DNA of 47,993 nt, taken from a virus. The notes beneath the pieces were generated by a model. It was given only the letters and a program-made list of their open reading frames with translations, made no database searches and was not told where the DNA came from. Below, in pieces: positions 7,683-15,440 of this stretch; positions within the stretch are counted from its first letter, which is position 1, and every line of letters starts with the position of its first letter. Both the position numbers and the translations under genes were made by a program. Where the stretch lies: the IMG/VR virus record IMGVR_UViG_3300034105_003429, positions 1 through 47,993 of that record; one strand, given 5' to 3'.

Positions 7683-8021
7683 ATGAGAAATTCAATTTTA
7701 ACAATTCAAATTTTAGTAGTAGCAATTATTATCGTGGCCATTGGTTTTGGAATCACTGGATATGCTAACGTAAACACAGTTACCGCAAAGGTAGAAGGTA
7801 AGGAGAGAATTACCGAACAAAACGGAAAAACAATCGACTCTTATTATTTAGTGTACACTGACAAAGGTACATTAAAATTAGAAGATGACCTTTTCCGCGG
7901 TAATTTTTATTCAAGCGACGAGTATGGTAAACTGAGACAAGATTCTACGTACACCTTTAAAACATCAGGTTACCGTATCGGTTTTTTGAGTTCATACCCT
8001 AACATTATAGAAGTAAAGTAA
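7683..8021 (+). CDS. Membrane-anchored protein resembling DUF1523
   Basis: The 112-residue protein has an N-terminal TM segment (residues 6-26) and a periplasmic beta domain with the pattern YLVYTDKGTLKLEDDL...SSDEYG...SYPNIIEVK. That pattern of a strand, a small SSD.YG motif and a closing YPNII strand is what I associate with DUF1523-like phage proteins. Function unknown. It leads a run of small early genes behind P3, with TAATG overlap to the next gene. Confidence 0.7.
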   Translation: MRNSILTIQILVVAIIIVAIGFGITGYANVNTVTAKVEGKERITEQNGKTIDSYYLVYTDKGTLKLEDDLFRGNFYSSDEYGKLRQDSTYTFKTSGYRIGFLSSYPNIIEVK

Positions 8022-8266
8022 TGTTAAGCGCCGCAAAATACGTAATTGTTGATGGATGTGCCATCATATTCTCAGCAGCTATCCAACATAAAGATATGGT
8101 TGGACACAACGAAATAGCAACTGGAGCCGGATTTGTCAGATTTATCTTTGATGAAAAAGATGATCAGATTAAAGCAATGGCTTATGGAAAATCAATATCA
8201 TTAGGAATCGGGTCGCAAGAAAGAGACACACATATACTAACAACACAAATAACTAATACCTATTAA
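8021..8266 (+). CDS. Hypothetical protein
   Basis: An 81-residue protein starting with a TAATG overlap after the DUF1523-like gene. It has alternating strands (KYVIVDGCAIIF, GAGFVRFIFD) like a compact beta/alpha domain. No motif recognised. Translational coupling to its neighbour supports it as real. Confidence 0.65.
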   Translation: MLSAAKYVIVDGCAIIFSAAIQHKDMVGHNEIATGAGFVRFIFDEKDDQIKAMAYGKSISLGIGSQERDTHILTTQITNTY

Positions 8267-8267
8267 G

Positions 8268-8678
8268 ATGCAAAAACATTATTTTGAATTAGACAAAGTA
8301 GAATCAATTACTTTAACACTAGAAAGAGAAACGGCTTACCGATGGTATCCAGAGATTCCTGCAACACCTAAGATGTTCTTAGGAATTCCAATTGGTACTA
8401 ATAAGGCAATTCCAGCAGGTTGGAACGAATACAAAGATTGTGCAGGAAATGAAAAATGGCAGTGGGATAGAACTAAAACATCATATTTTGAAGGTTATTC
8501 ATCATATCGAATTGATGAAACCAACAAAAGGATTTACAATAAATCTCATGTTGAAATCCGACTAGGTTACAAACAATCTTTTGGAAAAACATTCGACTCG
8601 AATAATGAGGCTCAAACTTATGTAGATGACTTAATCCTAAGTTCAGACAAAAACTTTCACGTAATCATTAACAAATAA
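8268..8678 (+). CDS. Hypothetical protein
   Basis: A 136-residue soluble protein with many aromatic residues and no signal or membrane helix. A Pro/Ile-rich stretch (IPATPKMFLGIPIG) lies near residue 30. It follows the previous stop by 1 bp. Function not recognised. Confidence 0.65.
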   Translation: MQKHYFELDKVESITLTLERETAYRWYPEIPATPKMFLGIPIGTNKAIPAGWNEYKDCAGNEKWQWDRTKTSYFEGYSSYRIDETNKRIYNKSHVEIRLGYKQSFGKTFDSNNEAQTYVDDLILSSDKNFHVIINK

Positions 8679-8682
8679 AACT

Positions 8683-9117
8683 ATGAGCGCAAACGAAACA
8701 CTTAAGCAAGGATTAGAATACATGAAGAGTCCTGAAGGACAAAAAAGTATGGAAGACTATTTTAATAAACTTGCCCAACGGGACGCTATCGAACAGGAAA
8801 GAGCCCAGAAACTATTAGAAATGTATGGTGTTTGCGACGATTCCACCTTTGACTATTTAATGCTGGACATTTTAGTGAAGCAGGAGAAATATGACAAGAG
8901 ACACTACTCAACATACGCTGAAAGACCCTTACACCTTATGAATTTAATGTGGGAAATTGCATCAAAGGAAGGTGTTGAAATCGACCCAATCGATGGTCTA
9001 ACCGAGAACTTCTCTTCAATGGTTTATGACTATTATGGGTACCAATTTGCAATCACACACGGACAGGGTTCAGTGCTGAGCGTTTATCGTCAAAATGAAT
9101 TAAGATACCGTAGCTAA
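8683..9117 (+). CDS. Hypothetical protein, helical
   Basis: A 144-residue, charged, mostly helical protein with no membrane segment. The first 50 residues look coiled (KSMEDYFNKLAQRDAIEQE). It sits in the early P3 cassette, 4 bp after its neighbour. No family recognised. Confidence 0.65.
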   Translation: MSANETLKQGLEYMKSPEGQKSMEDYFNKLAQRDAIEQERAQKLLEMYGVCDDSTFDYLMLDILVKQEKYDKRHYSTYAERPLHLMNLMWEIASKEGVEIDPIDGLTENFSSMVYDYYGYQFAITHGQGSVLSVYRQNELRYRS

Positions 9118-9118
9118 T

Positions 9119-9259
9119 ATGAAACACCTATCAATTGCACTAATTTACATAGCATTCTTTGGATTAATCGGTGGTGCATGCTATCTTACCCAATCAGCAA
9201 CCCCTTTATGGGCCTTATTATTAACTCCAACGTATAAAACTAAAAGCGATGAAGATTAA
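9119..9259 (+). CDS. Small single-pass membrane protein
   Basis: A 46-residue frame starting 1 bp after the previous stop and overlapping the next gene by 11 bp. Residues 4-22 form one hydrophobic helix (IALIYIAFFGLIGG) followed by a second weakly hydrophobic stretch and a charged tail KTKSDED. Tight packing and clear membrane character support a real gene. Function unknown. Confidence 0.6.
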   Translation: MKHLSIALIYIAFFGLIGGACYLTQSATPLWALLLTPTYKTKSDED

Positions 9260-9617
9260 AGAACTATTAAACCATGAGGTTGACCTAAAAACCTTCTTTT
9301 TAACCGGACCTCTTGGAGCGATTTTCAACATGTTTAGCCGCAAGGTTGTCAAAGAGTCTAAAAATACAAATATCGTATATGATATTCGGCATGGCAAACC
9401 AGTTGTTATCCAATCCGAGAAATACATGAATCAATATGACAAAACGTATGGAGCTGGAGAGGCAATGAGACCTGGATTTGCACTAGATTCTGTGAAGTAT
9501 GGAATTAAACGTGAGATTTGCGACCAAATTATGAAAGGAGACCTATTTGAATGGGCTATTGATGAAACTGTAACAGGCACCCGAGTTGCTGCCAGAATAA
9601 TTGTTAATAAGTTTTAA
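9249..9617 (+). CDS. Hypothetical protein
   Basis: A 122-residue basic protein, last in the P3 cassette. A moderately hydrophobic stretch occurs early (TFFLTGPLGAIFNMF) but is too polar for a confident TM helix. No known motif. It overlaps the preceding small membrane-protein gene by 11 bp, which suggests coupled translation. Confidence 0.6.
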   Translation: MKIKELLNHEVDLKTFFLTGPLGAIFNMFSRKVVKESKNTNIVYDIRHGKPVVIQSEKYMNQYDKTYGAGEAMRPGFALDSVKYGIKREICDQIMKGDLFEWAIDETVTGTRVAARIIVNKF

Positions 9618-9634
9618 AAATAAAGTGTTAAAAG

Positions 9635-9667
9635 TTTTACCGATTAAAAACTTTTGTTTATATTTAC
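9635..9667 (+). promoter_or_regulatory. Early-type phage promoter P4
   Basis: TTTTAC (9635-9640), 18 bases, TATATTTAC (9659-9667); ATG at 9692. The TTAACAC box and hairpin are absent. It drives the Prs-like gene and the NAD/ADP-ribose module. Confidence 0.75.
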
Positions 9668-9691
9668 ATATAATTAAAAACAACATATCAG

Positions 9692-10567
9692 ATGATACAG
9701 AAATTAAACTTGGTAAATGCGGAGAATTCAGACATTAAGTACAAAATCTCAAAATACCCAGACGGCCAACAATCAATCTCAATAGACCTTCCAGACACCG
9801 ACTTTCATGAAAAAATCACAGTAAGTATTACAAGTCGATTAAATTCGTTCAGGGACTTAGAGGTTATTATTGCAGCTAATCAGGCACTTAGAGAATTCTC
9901 ATACGTTGAGAACGTTAAGTTAAATGTTCCGTATTTCTTAGGAGCCCGTTCAGACCGTAAATTTGAGGCTGGAACAAGTAACTATCTTAAAACAGTTATT
10001 TGCCCAATTATAAACTCTCAGAATTTCTCAAGAGTAACTGTACTGGACCCACACTCTGATGTATTAGAAGCCTGTTTAAATAATTATCATAAACACGACA
10101 ATCACCGTTTAGTCAAAGATGCATTATCAAAGATTGATAATCGTGACGGAGCCCAAGACAGAATTTGCTTAGTCAGTCCGGATGCCGGAGCCTACAAAAA
10201 AATCTTTGATGTTGCTAAAAAGTTCAACATCGAAAATATCATTACGGCAACTAAAGTCCGAGATATTAGAAGCGGAAACATTATCCGAACAGAGATTCCT
10301 ACCTTAAATCAACACGACGACCTTAAATATGTTATCATCGATGATATTTGTGATGGTGGCCGAACCTTTATTGAATTAGCAAAAGCAATTAAAGGAAGTC
10401 GACCAACTGCTAAAGTTTATCTAGTAGTAACTCATGGTATTTTTAGCGCCGGATTCGAGCAATTAAATCAATACTTTGAAGGTATCTATACAACAAATAG
10501 TTACCGAGATGTAGCAGACAATGAATACGAACAAAAAACAAACACAACCTCATTTAATATATTTTAA
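9692..10567 (+). CDS. prs: Ribose-phosphate pyrophosphokinase family (Prs-like; possible ADP-ribose pyrophosphate synthetase)
   Basis: The 291-residue protein matches the Prs family in length and order. An ATP/ribose-phosphate loop YFLGARSDRKFE lies at about residues 80-91, a DPHSD block near 120, a catalytic-loop equivalent (KVRD) near 187, and the PRPP-binding motif VIIDDICDGGRTF at about 211-223. The canonical motif is VDDmidTGGT, so GGRT is divergent. Prs makes PRPP from ribose-5-phosphate and ATP. Divergent phage relatives (Adps of the NARP1 pathway) instead pyrophosphorylate ADP-ribose, and sequence reading alone cannot decide between them. First gene after P4, and a NAMPT-family gene lies 1.9 kb downstream. 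Confidence 0.85.
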   Translation: MIQKLNLVNAENSDIKYKISKYPDGQQSISIDLPDTDFHEKITVSITSRLNSFRDLEVIIAANQALREFSYVENVKLNVPYFLGARSDRKFEAGTSNYLKTVICPIINSQNFSRVTVLDPHSDVLEACLNNYHKHDNHRLVKDALSKIDNRDGAQDRICLVSPDAGAYKKIFDVAKKFNIENIITATKVRDIRSGNIIRTEIPTLNQHDDLKYVIIDDICDGGRTFIELAKAIKGSRPTAKVYLVVTHGIFSAGFEQLNQYFEGIYTTNSYRDVADNEYEQKTNTTSFNIF

Positions 10568-10568
10568 C

Positions 10569-10766
10569 ATGTCAAAAAAACCAAACACAATATTTGTAGA
10601 GCAACTAGTATTAGTGCAAGACGTAATTCTAGGCTCTAAATATGAGTTGCAAGAAGTAGAAATAGAAGTTATTGATGTAGTTACTGAACTAACAGAAACA
10701 TTAACTAAAGAGCTTAAAAAAGCAACTAAAAAAGCAACTAAAAAGGCGCCTAAAAATGAACAATAG
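10569..10766 (+). CDS. Small protein with Lys/Ala/Thr-rich tail
   Basis: The start at 10569 (1 bp after the Prs stop) is preferred over an in-frame ATG at 10521 inside prs. The 65-residue product has an acidic beta-like N-terminal half and a C-terminal tail repeating KKAT (about residues 47-60), reminiscent of nucleic-acid-binding tails. Function unknown. Confidence 0.6.
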   Translation: MSKKPNTIFVEQLVLVQDVILGSKYELQEVEIEVIDVVTELTETLTKELKKATKKATKKAPKNEQ

Positions 10767-11259
10767 AGACAATAGAGAATTTAGAATGTACGGACTAGTT
10801 CCTTACAATATAAGTCCAATTCAACAAGGCATCCAGTTTGGTCATGCTGTTGTTGAATACGGACTTGAATTCTCAGAGACTCCAGAGTACCAGACATGGG
10901 CCCGAAGAGACAAGACCTTTATAGTCCTAAATGGAGGTACTACTAACAATACGGCTTTTATCAAAGGAACTCTTAACAATCATTATTTTACATTATATGA
11001 CCAATGCATCCGTATTGGAGAATTCCACGAACCAGATTTGGGAGACCAATTAACTGCCGTAGTTTTCTTAGTTGATGATAGAGTATATGATAAAGTTGCT
11101 TGGCCAGATTATGAAGGAGATGCTATAGAAGAAAAACTAGGAGGTAGAAGTCTTGAAAAACAATTTTATGAATGGAAGATGAACTTTGCCGAAACTGAAG
11201 AGGAAGCAGACCAAATCATATTCCTAAGAGATTTCCTTAAACAATTTAGATTTGCATAA
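10756..11259 (+). CDS. Hypothetical protein, possible Pth2-like fold
   Basis: The 167-residue protein starts with a strand (MYGLVPYNISP) followed by QQGIQFGHAVVEYG, then KTFIVLNGGTTN. The order strand / (G/A)HA helix / second strand resembles the Pth2 peptidyl-tRNA hydrolase fold, where a His lies on the first helix, but the Pth2 motifs are not fully matched. It sits between the Prs-like and macro-domain genes and ends with an A-base overlap (TAATG). Tentative. Confidence 0.6.
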   Translation: MNNRDNREFRMYGLVPYNISPIQQGIQFGHAVVEYGLEFSETPEYQTWARRDKTFIVLNGGTTNNTAFIKGTLNNHYFTLYDQCIRIGEFHEPDLGDQLTAVVFLVDDRVYDKVAWPDYEGDAIEEKLGGRSLEKQFYEWKMNFAETEEEADQIIFLRDFLKQFRFA

Positions 11260-11897
11260 TGGGATATTTGAACGAACAAATAGTATCAGCGATGGGAACA
11301 AACTATCAAGAAATCCAAGGTGACCTAATCCGTTTGGCGAAACAGGGTACTTTTGATGTAATTACCCATGGTTGTAATTGTTTTTGTACTATGGGCGCCG
11401 GAATAGCACCTCAAATGGCAGATGCATTTGGATGTGATGAATTTGAAATGGAACTAACTCAATATATTGAGCATGACGACGAGGGTTACGAACATTTGGT
11501 AAAAACCAAAAATCGTGGGGACATTAATAAACTTGGTACTATTGATTATCAACACCAATATCTATGGTTTAAGCATCCATCGGTTACAGAACCCGGAGTT
11601 GCAATTCCAATGAACTCGAAGTCATCAGGTCAACCAGGTGTTAAAGATATTATAGTTGTGAATTCATACACACAGTACAATTATGGTGCTAACCATAAAG
11701 ATGGTGTTGCCAAGCCAATTGATTATGAGGCACTTACACTTTGCCTACGTAAAATCAATAAGACCTTTGCTGGTAAACATATTGGACTTCCAAAAATTGG
11801 AGCCGGACTGGCTGGTGGAGATTGGAACAGGATTAAAAACATTATTCAAACAGAATTAAAGGACATGAAAGTGTCAGTTGTAATTTATAAACCATGA
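11259..11897 (+). CDS. Macro-domain protein (ADP-ribose / ADP-ribose-1''-phosphate processing)
   Basis: The 212-residue protein has the macro-domain signatures: a GDLI strand start near residue 20, ITHGCNCFCTMGAGIA at about 34-49 (the N and GAGIA bind ADP-ribose), a VVNSYTQY strand near 130 and the GLPKIGAGLAGGDW loop at about 176-189. Macro domains bind or hydrolyse ADP-ribose, its 1''-phosphate or ADP-ribosylated targets. Its position between Prs-like and NAMPT-family genes supports a role in ADP-ribose handling during infection, for example after NAD-depleting defences or ADP-ribosylation of phage components; that role is inferred. It overlaps the next gene by 4 bp. Confidence 0.85.
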   Translation: MGYLNEQIVSAMGTNYQEIQGDLIRLAKQGTFDVITHGCNCFCTMGAGIAPQMADAFGCDEFEMELTQYIEHDDEGYEHLVKTKNRGDINKLGTIDYQHQYLWFKHPSVTEPGVAIPMNSKSSGQPGVKDIIVVNSYTQYNYGANHKDGVAKPIDYEALTLCLRKINKTFAGKHIGLPKIGAGLAGGDWNRIKNIIQTELKDMKVSVVIYKP

Positions 11898-12088
11898 GAA
11901 ATTATAAAGTAATACACAAGCACGATGGTAATACTACCATACAAAAAATTGAATGCCGAGAAATGACAATTGAACATAGTTCTTATTGCTTTTGGACTGG
12001 AGATTATGGAGCAACCAATAGGCTTGCATGGGCATTTCCAATTATGTTTACAATTGTAGAAGGTTTACCAGACCCTGAAGAAATTTAA
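11894..12088 (+). CDS. Small hypothetical protein
   Basis: A 64-residue protein with ATGA overlap to the macro-domain gene. It has alternating strands and one FWTGDYG aromatic patch, and no recognised motif. Last gene before promoter P5. Confidence 0.6.
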   Translation: MRNYKVIHKHDGNTTIQKIECREMTIEHSSYCFWTGDYGATNRLAWAFPIMFTIVEGLPDPEEI

Positions 12089-12095
12089 CATAATT

Positions 12096-12141
12096 TTAAC
12101 ACTCCCAATTTTCCGGAATCATACTTATTGATTATATTTAC
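12096..12141 (+). promoter_or_regulatory. Early-type phage promoter P5
   Basis: TTAACAC (12096-12102), TTTTCC (12109-12114), 18 bases, TATATTTAC (12133-12141); ATG 23 bases downstream. No hairpin: the upstream box is TTTTCCGG. It drives the NAMPT-family gene. Confidence 0.8.
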
Positions 12142-12164
12142 ATTATAATTAAAACAGATACACT

Positions 12165-12410
12165 ATGACAGAATTACAAAAATGGGAAGCAGTTAATCAA
12201 TGTAAAAATGCAAAACAATTAGCAGATTTAATTCTATCCTTTGCAGATCCTTTAGGAATGATACAAGGAAGAGATAGTTTTCATGATGCAACTGAAATGT
12301 CTAATAATGTTATGGTTGTTATGCGTGATGATTATGCAGACCGCTTACTTACCCGAGAGTATGGAATTAGACAACAAGCAATTTATTTAAGAACAATATC
12401 TAAATATTAA
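12165..12410 (+). CDS. Hypothetical protein preceding the NAMPT-family gene
   Basis: An 81-residue helical protein, first after promoter P5 and 4 bp before the NAMPT-family gene. No motif is recognised. Its position suggests co-expression with NAD synthesis. Confidence 0.65.
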   Translation: MTELQKWEAVNQCKNAKQLADLILSFADPLGMIQGRDSFHDATEMSNNVMVVMRDDYADRLLTREYGIRQQAIYLRTISKY

Positions 12411-12414
12411 TACT

Positions 12415-13914
12415 ATGAACCCATTATTTTTAACAGACGGTTACAAAACAGGACATCACCAACAATATCCAAAAGGGACTACGTTGGTCTATTCAAACTT
12501 TACTCCTCGTAGTAATAAATATGCTCCTAAAGGTTGCGACCAACTAGTTAGTTTCGGCCAACAAATGGTAATGAAACAAATCCACGAGGCTTTTGACAAA
12601 GATTTCTTTAGCAAACCAAAAGACGAAGTTTGTGGCGAAATGAAAAACGAATTGTCAATGTACTTAAATACTGACTACGATGTTAGCCACTTTGAAGCCC
12701 TACATGATTTGGGTTACCTACCAATCGCAGTTAAATCAATTGAGGAAGGAGCTACAGTACCAATGAGAGTACCTGTCTTGACAATTTACAACACACATCC
12801 AGATTTCTATTGGATTACCAATTACTTGGAGACAGTTATTTCTAACTTGTTATGGAAACCAATGACAAGTGCAACTATTTCCCATGCTTACCGTAAATTA
12901 TTTACAGAATGGCAATTAAAAACCGATGCCGAAAAAGGTTGGTTCGTAGATTGGCAAGCCCATGATTTCTCAATGAGAGGTATGGATTCTATAGATGCTA
13001 CAATCTCTTCAGGTCTTGGTCACTTAACAAGTTTCTCTGGTTCAGATAGTTTACCAGCAATCTTTGGAGCCCGTAAATTCTATAATGAAGAAGGATTTGT
13101 CGCTGGATCTGTGAATGCAACTGAACACTCAGTTATGTGCGCTGGATCTAAAGAAGATGAGGTTGGAACATTTAGAAACTTGATGGAAACATATCCAACA
13201 GGAATTCTTTCAATCGTATCAGATACTTGGGACTTATGGAAAGTTTGTACTGAACATATTGTTACCTTGAAAGAAGAGATTTTAGCACGTGATGGTAAGG
13301 TAGTTATTAGACCTGACTCTGGAGATCCAGTAGATATTATTTGTGGAATTCCAGATGCTACGCCACTTACAAAAGACAAATTACAGTACAGAACACTTAC
13401 TGATGATATTTCTTGGAAAGAACAAAAAGGGGTTATTGAACTACTTTGGGATGTATTTGGTGGAACTATCAATGAACAAGGTTACAAAGTTCTTGACAGT
13501 CATATTGGAGCAATCTACGGAGACAGTATTACATTAGACCGTGCTGAACAAATCTTCACAAGATTAGAGGCAAAAGGTTTTGCAAGTACAAATATTGTAT
13601 TAGGTGTTGGAAGTTTTACATACCAATATAACACTAGAGATACATTTGGTTTTGCAATGAAAGCCACCTATGTAGAAGTTGATGGAGTTGGAAGAGAAAT
13701 CTTTAAAGACCCAATCACTGATGATGGAGTTAAAAAATCTGCAAAAGGTTTATTAAGAGTTGCTGGAGCTGTAGAAGATAATTTCTACATACTAGAAGAC
13801 CAATGTACTTGGGAAGATGAAAAGTCTGGATTGTTAAAAACTATCTATTTGAATGGTCAATTTGAAAACCAAACAACTCTTACAGAAATTAGAGAACGTT
13901 TAAAACAAGCATAA
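12415..13914 (+). CDS. nadV: Nicotinamide phosphoribosyltransferase family (NAMPT or Namat)
   Basis: The 499-residue protein aligns by eye along its length with human NAMPT. It has the N-terminal DGYKTGHHQQYP (human DSYKVTHYKQYP), the HDFSMRG block near residue 182 (R196/D219 region), FSGSDS near 207, ATEHS near 234 (catalytic His247 equivalent), RPDSGDP near 298 (R311/D313) and a KDP block near 430. NAMPT condenses nicotinamide with PRPP to NMN. The phage NARP1 enzyme Namat is a distant NAMPT homologue that uses ADP-ribose pyrophosphate and makes NAD directly. No NMN adenylyltransferase is visible in this window, which keeps both options open. The last base overlaps the next start. Confidence 0.9.
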   Translation: MNPLFLTDGYKTGHHQQYPKGTTLVYSNFTPRSNKYAPKGCDQLVSFGQQMVMKQIHEAFDKDFFSKPKDEVCGEMKNELSMYLNTDYDVSHFEALHDLGYLPIAVKSIEEGATVPMRVPVLTIYNTHPDFYWITNYLETVISNLLWKPMTSATISHAYRKLFTEWQLKTDAEKGWFVDWQAHDFSMRGMDSIDATISSGLGHLTSFSGSDSLPAIFGARKFYNEEGFVAGSVNATEHSVMCAGSKEDEVGTFRNLMETYPTGILSIVSDTWDLWKVCTEHIVTLKEEILARDGKVVIRPDSGDPVDIICGIPDATPLTKDKLQYRTLTDDISWKEQKGVIELLWDVFGGTINEQGYKVLDSHIGAIYGDSITLDRAEQIFTRLEAKGFASTNIVLGVGSFTYQYNTRDTFGFAMKATYVEVDGVGREIFKDPITDDGVKKSAKGLLRVAGAVEDNFYILEDQCTWEDEKSGLLKTIYLNGQFENQTTLTEIRERLKQA

Positions 13915-14189
13915 TGAATAGACAGTACTCACCAGTACCTTTAATAATAGTAATTCTGACTGCACTAGTAATCTTTATGGTTACTAGTTGCAAACCAGAT
14001 AATTATAAAGACCCACATCAAAATACTAGTGCTAGTCGTTACGAATTAGATAGTACTTCAGAATATTCCGACAGAATTTATACAACATATACTCTTGAAG
14101 GTTGTGAATATATTGTAGTTGGTTATGGCAATAACAAATGGGGTTCACATAAAGGTAATTGTAAAAATCCAATACACGAATGCAAATAA
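13914..14189 (+). CDS. Small lipoprotein-like protein with GCEYIV...HKGNC core
   Basis: The 91-residue protein has an N-terminal hydrophobic segment (about residues 7-25) ending VTSC, a likely lipobox. The exported part has the block EGCEYIVVGYG...HKGNCKN, a small Cys/His pattern seen in many phage and bacterial short proteins of unknown function. It starts by TAATG overlap with the NAMPT-family gene. Confidence 0.7.
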   Translation: MNRQYSPVPLIIVILTALVIFMVTSCKPDNYKDPHQNTSASRYELDSTSEYSDRIYTTYTLEGCEYIVVGYGNNKWGSHKGNCKNPIHECK

Positions 14190-14893
14190 CAATTTACACG
14201 GTAGCATATAACGAAGAACTTATGCTACCGTTTTTTATTAAACATTATAGAACATTATTTCCAGGGTGCCGCATTGTTGTATATGATAACCAATCTACAG
14301 ATAGAACTGCAGAAATTGCCAAAGAATCTAATTGTGAAGTTATTCAATACGACACTGGAGATAAAATTTCTGATAGAAAATATCTAGAAATTAAAAACAA
14401 TTGCTGGAAAGATTCAAAAACCGACTGGAATATTGTCTGTGATGCTGATGAACTTGGTCTCATTACTAGAGAACAATTAGAATATGAATCTGGACTGGGA
14501 ACATCAATAATAAAATTTACCGGTTGGAATATGGTTAATATGTCCGAAGACCCAGCAGATATTAGCATTGATACCTTACAATATGGTGAGTATACACATT
14601 GTTACAATAAAAGTATTGCATTTGATAAAAGCAAAATCTCTGAAATCAATTTCTATCCAGGATGCCATGAGGCAGCCCCTCAGGGTGATGTTACATATTC
14701 ATTAAATCAATATAACCTACTGCATTATAAATATATTGGAGAGGACTATATGGTTAATCGATACCGTCTATTCCGTTCAAGACTATCGGAAGATAACATA
14801 AAACTGGGATGGGGTTACCATTATAATGAAGAAGAGGAAAAACTTCGACAATCATTTAAAATTAAAAAACACAACGCAATTAAAATAATATAA
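14180..14893 (+). CDS. Family 2-type glycosyltransferase
   Basis: The 237-residue protein begins with a GT-A strand (ITIYTVAYNEELMLPFFIKHY), then DNQSTDRTAEIA and a CDADE motif near residue 87, the Asp-X-Asp metal/nucleotide-sugar site. This is a compact GT2-like glycosyltransferase, and a C-terminal R/H-rich segment could form the acceptor site. Phage enzymes of this kind modify phage DNA bases, virion proteins or host surface sugars; nothing here fixes the acceptor. It overlaps the upstream lipoprotein gene by 10 bp. Similar but distinct enzymes occur at 39654 and 40372. Confidence 0.8.
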   Translation: MQITIYTVAYNEELMLPFFIKHYRTLFPGCRIVVYDNQSTDRTAEIAKESNCEVIQYDTGDKISDRKYLEIKNNCWKDSKTDWNIVCDADELGLITREQLEYESGLGTSIIKFTGWNMVNMSEDPADISIDTLQYGEYTHCYNKSIAFDKSKISEINFYPGCHEAAPQGDVTYSLNQYNLLHYKYIGEDYMVNRYRLFRSRLSEDNIKLGWGYHYNEEEEKLRQSFKIKKHNAIKII

Positions 14894-14895
14894 GT

Positions 14896-15363
14896 ATGCA
14901 AGTAATTAAACCAAATAGCAGGTACCAAAACCAAGAAAATAAATGTTCAGTATTTTTAGCCGGTTCTATAGAAATGGGAAAGGCAGAAGATTGGCAAAAG
15001 AGAATCGAGAACAATTACATTAATACCAATGTAACACTTTACAATCCAAGACGTGATGATTGGGATGCTAGCTGGACTCAAGAACAATCAAATCCTCAAT
15101 TTAACCAACAAGTAAACTGGGAAATGAATAGTCTTGAAAATGCAGATATAATCTTCATGTACTTCTCTCCAGAAACTAAGAGTCCAATTAGTCTCCTAGA
15201 ATTAGGTTTACATGTCAGAGATAATATTATCGTATGTTGTCCTAAAGGGTTTTGGCGAAAAGGAAATGTCGACATTGTATGTACTCGATATAACATTCCA
15301 ATCTTTGAAAATCTAGACGATGCAATTGGCGCACTAACCACAAAGATTAATCAAAAACTTTAA
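14896..15363 (+). CDS. Nucleoside 2-deoxyribosyltransferase-like protein
   Basis: The 155-residue protein has VFLAGSIEMG near residue 19, NPRRDDWDASW near 52, a QQVNWEM helix near 73 and the SPISLLELGLHV block near 96, followed by a CCPKGFWRKGNVD loop. These are signatures of the N-deoxyribosyltransferase-like fold (LAGS nucleotide site and catalytic Glu in LLELG). Members cleave or exchange bases on (deoxy)nucleosides or nucleotides. It ends the NAD/nucleotide cassette, just before a terminator/promoter hybrid, so a role in nucleotide salvage or in clearing a nucleotide signal is plausible. Confidence 0.8.
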   Translation: MQVIKPNSRYQNQENKCSVFLAGSIEMGKAEDWQKRIENNYINTNVTLYNPRRDDWDASWTQEQSNPQFNQQVNWEMNSLENADIIFMYFSPETKSPISLLELGLHVRDNIIVCCPKGFWRKGNVDIVCTRYNIPIFENLDDAIGALTTKINQKL

Positions 15364-15370
15364 CATAATT

Positions 15371-15416
15371 TTAACACTCCAGATTTTACAGTCTGGAGTT
15401 TTTTGTTTATATTTAC
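15371..15416 (+). promoter_or_regulatory. Early-type phage promoter P6
   Basis: TTAACAC (15371-15377), TTTTAC (15384-15389) in the hairpin loop, 18 bases, TATATTTAC (15408-15416); ATG at 15441. Confidence 0.8.
15376..15405 (+). terminator. Intrinsic terminator overlapping promoter P6
   Basis: A perfect 8-bp stem ACTCCAGA/TCTGGAGT (15376-15383, 15392-15399) with loop TTTTACAG and a T run. Same stem as at 7616 and 22694. Confidence 0.85.
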
Positions 15417-15440
15417 ATTATAATTAAAACAGATATAAAA

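Noticed and set aside
13080-13472. Long minus-strand frame inside the NAMPT-family gene
   Set aside because: Overlaps a strongly supported enzyme gene and has Ser/Ile-rich shadow composition.
14896-15363. TIR-domain-like NADase
   Set aside because: The LAGS and LLELG signatures with the CCPKGFW loop fit the deoxyribosyltransferase-like fold better than a TIR domain.
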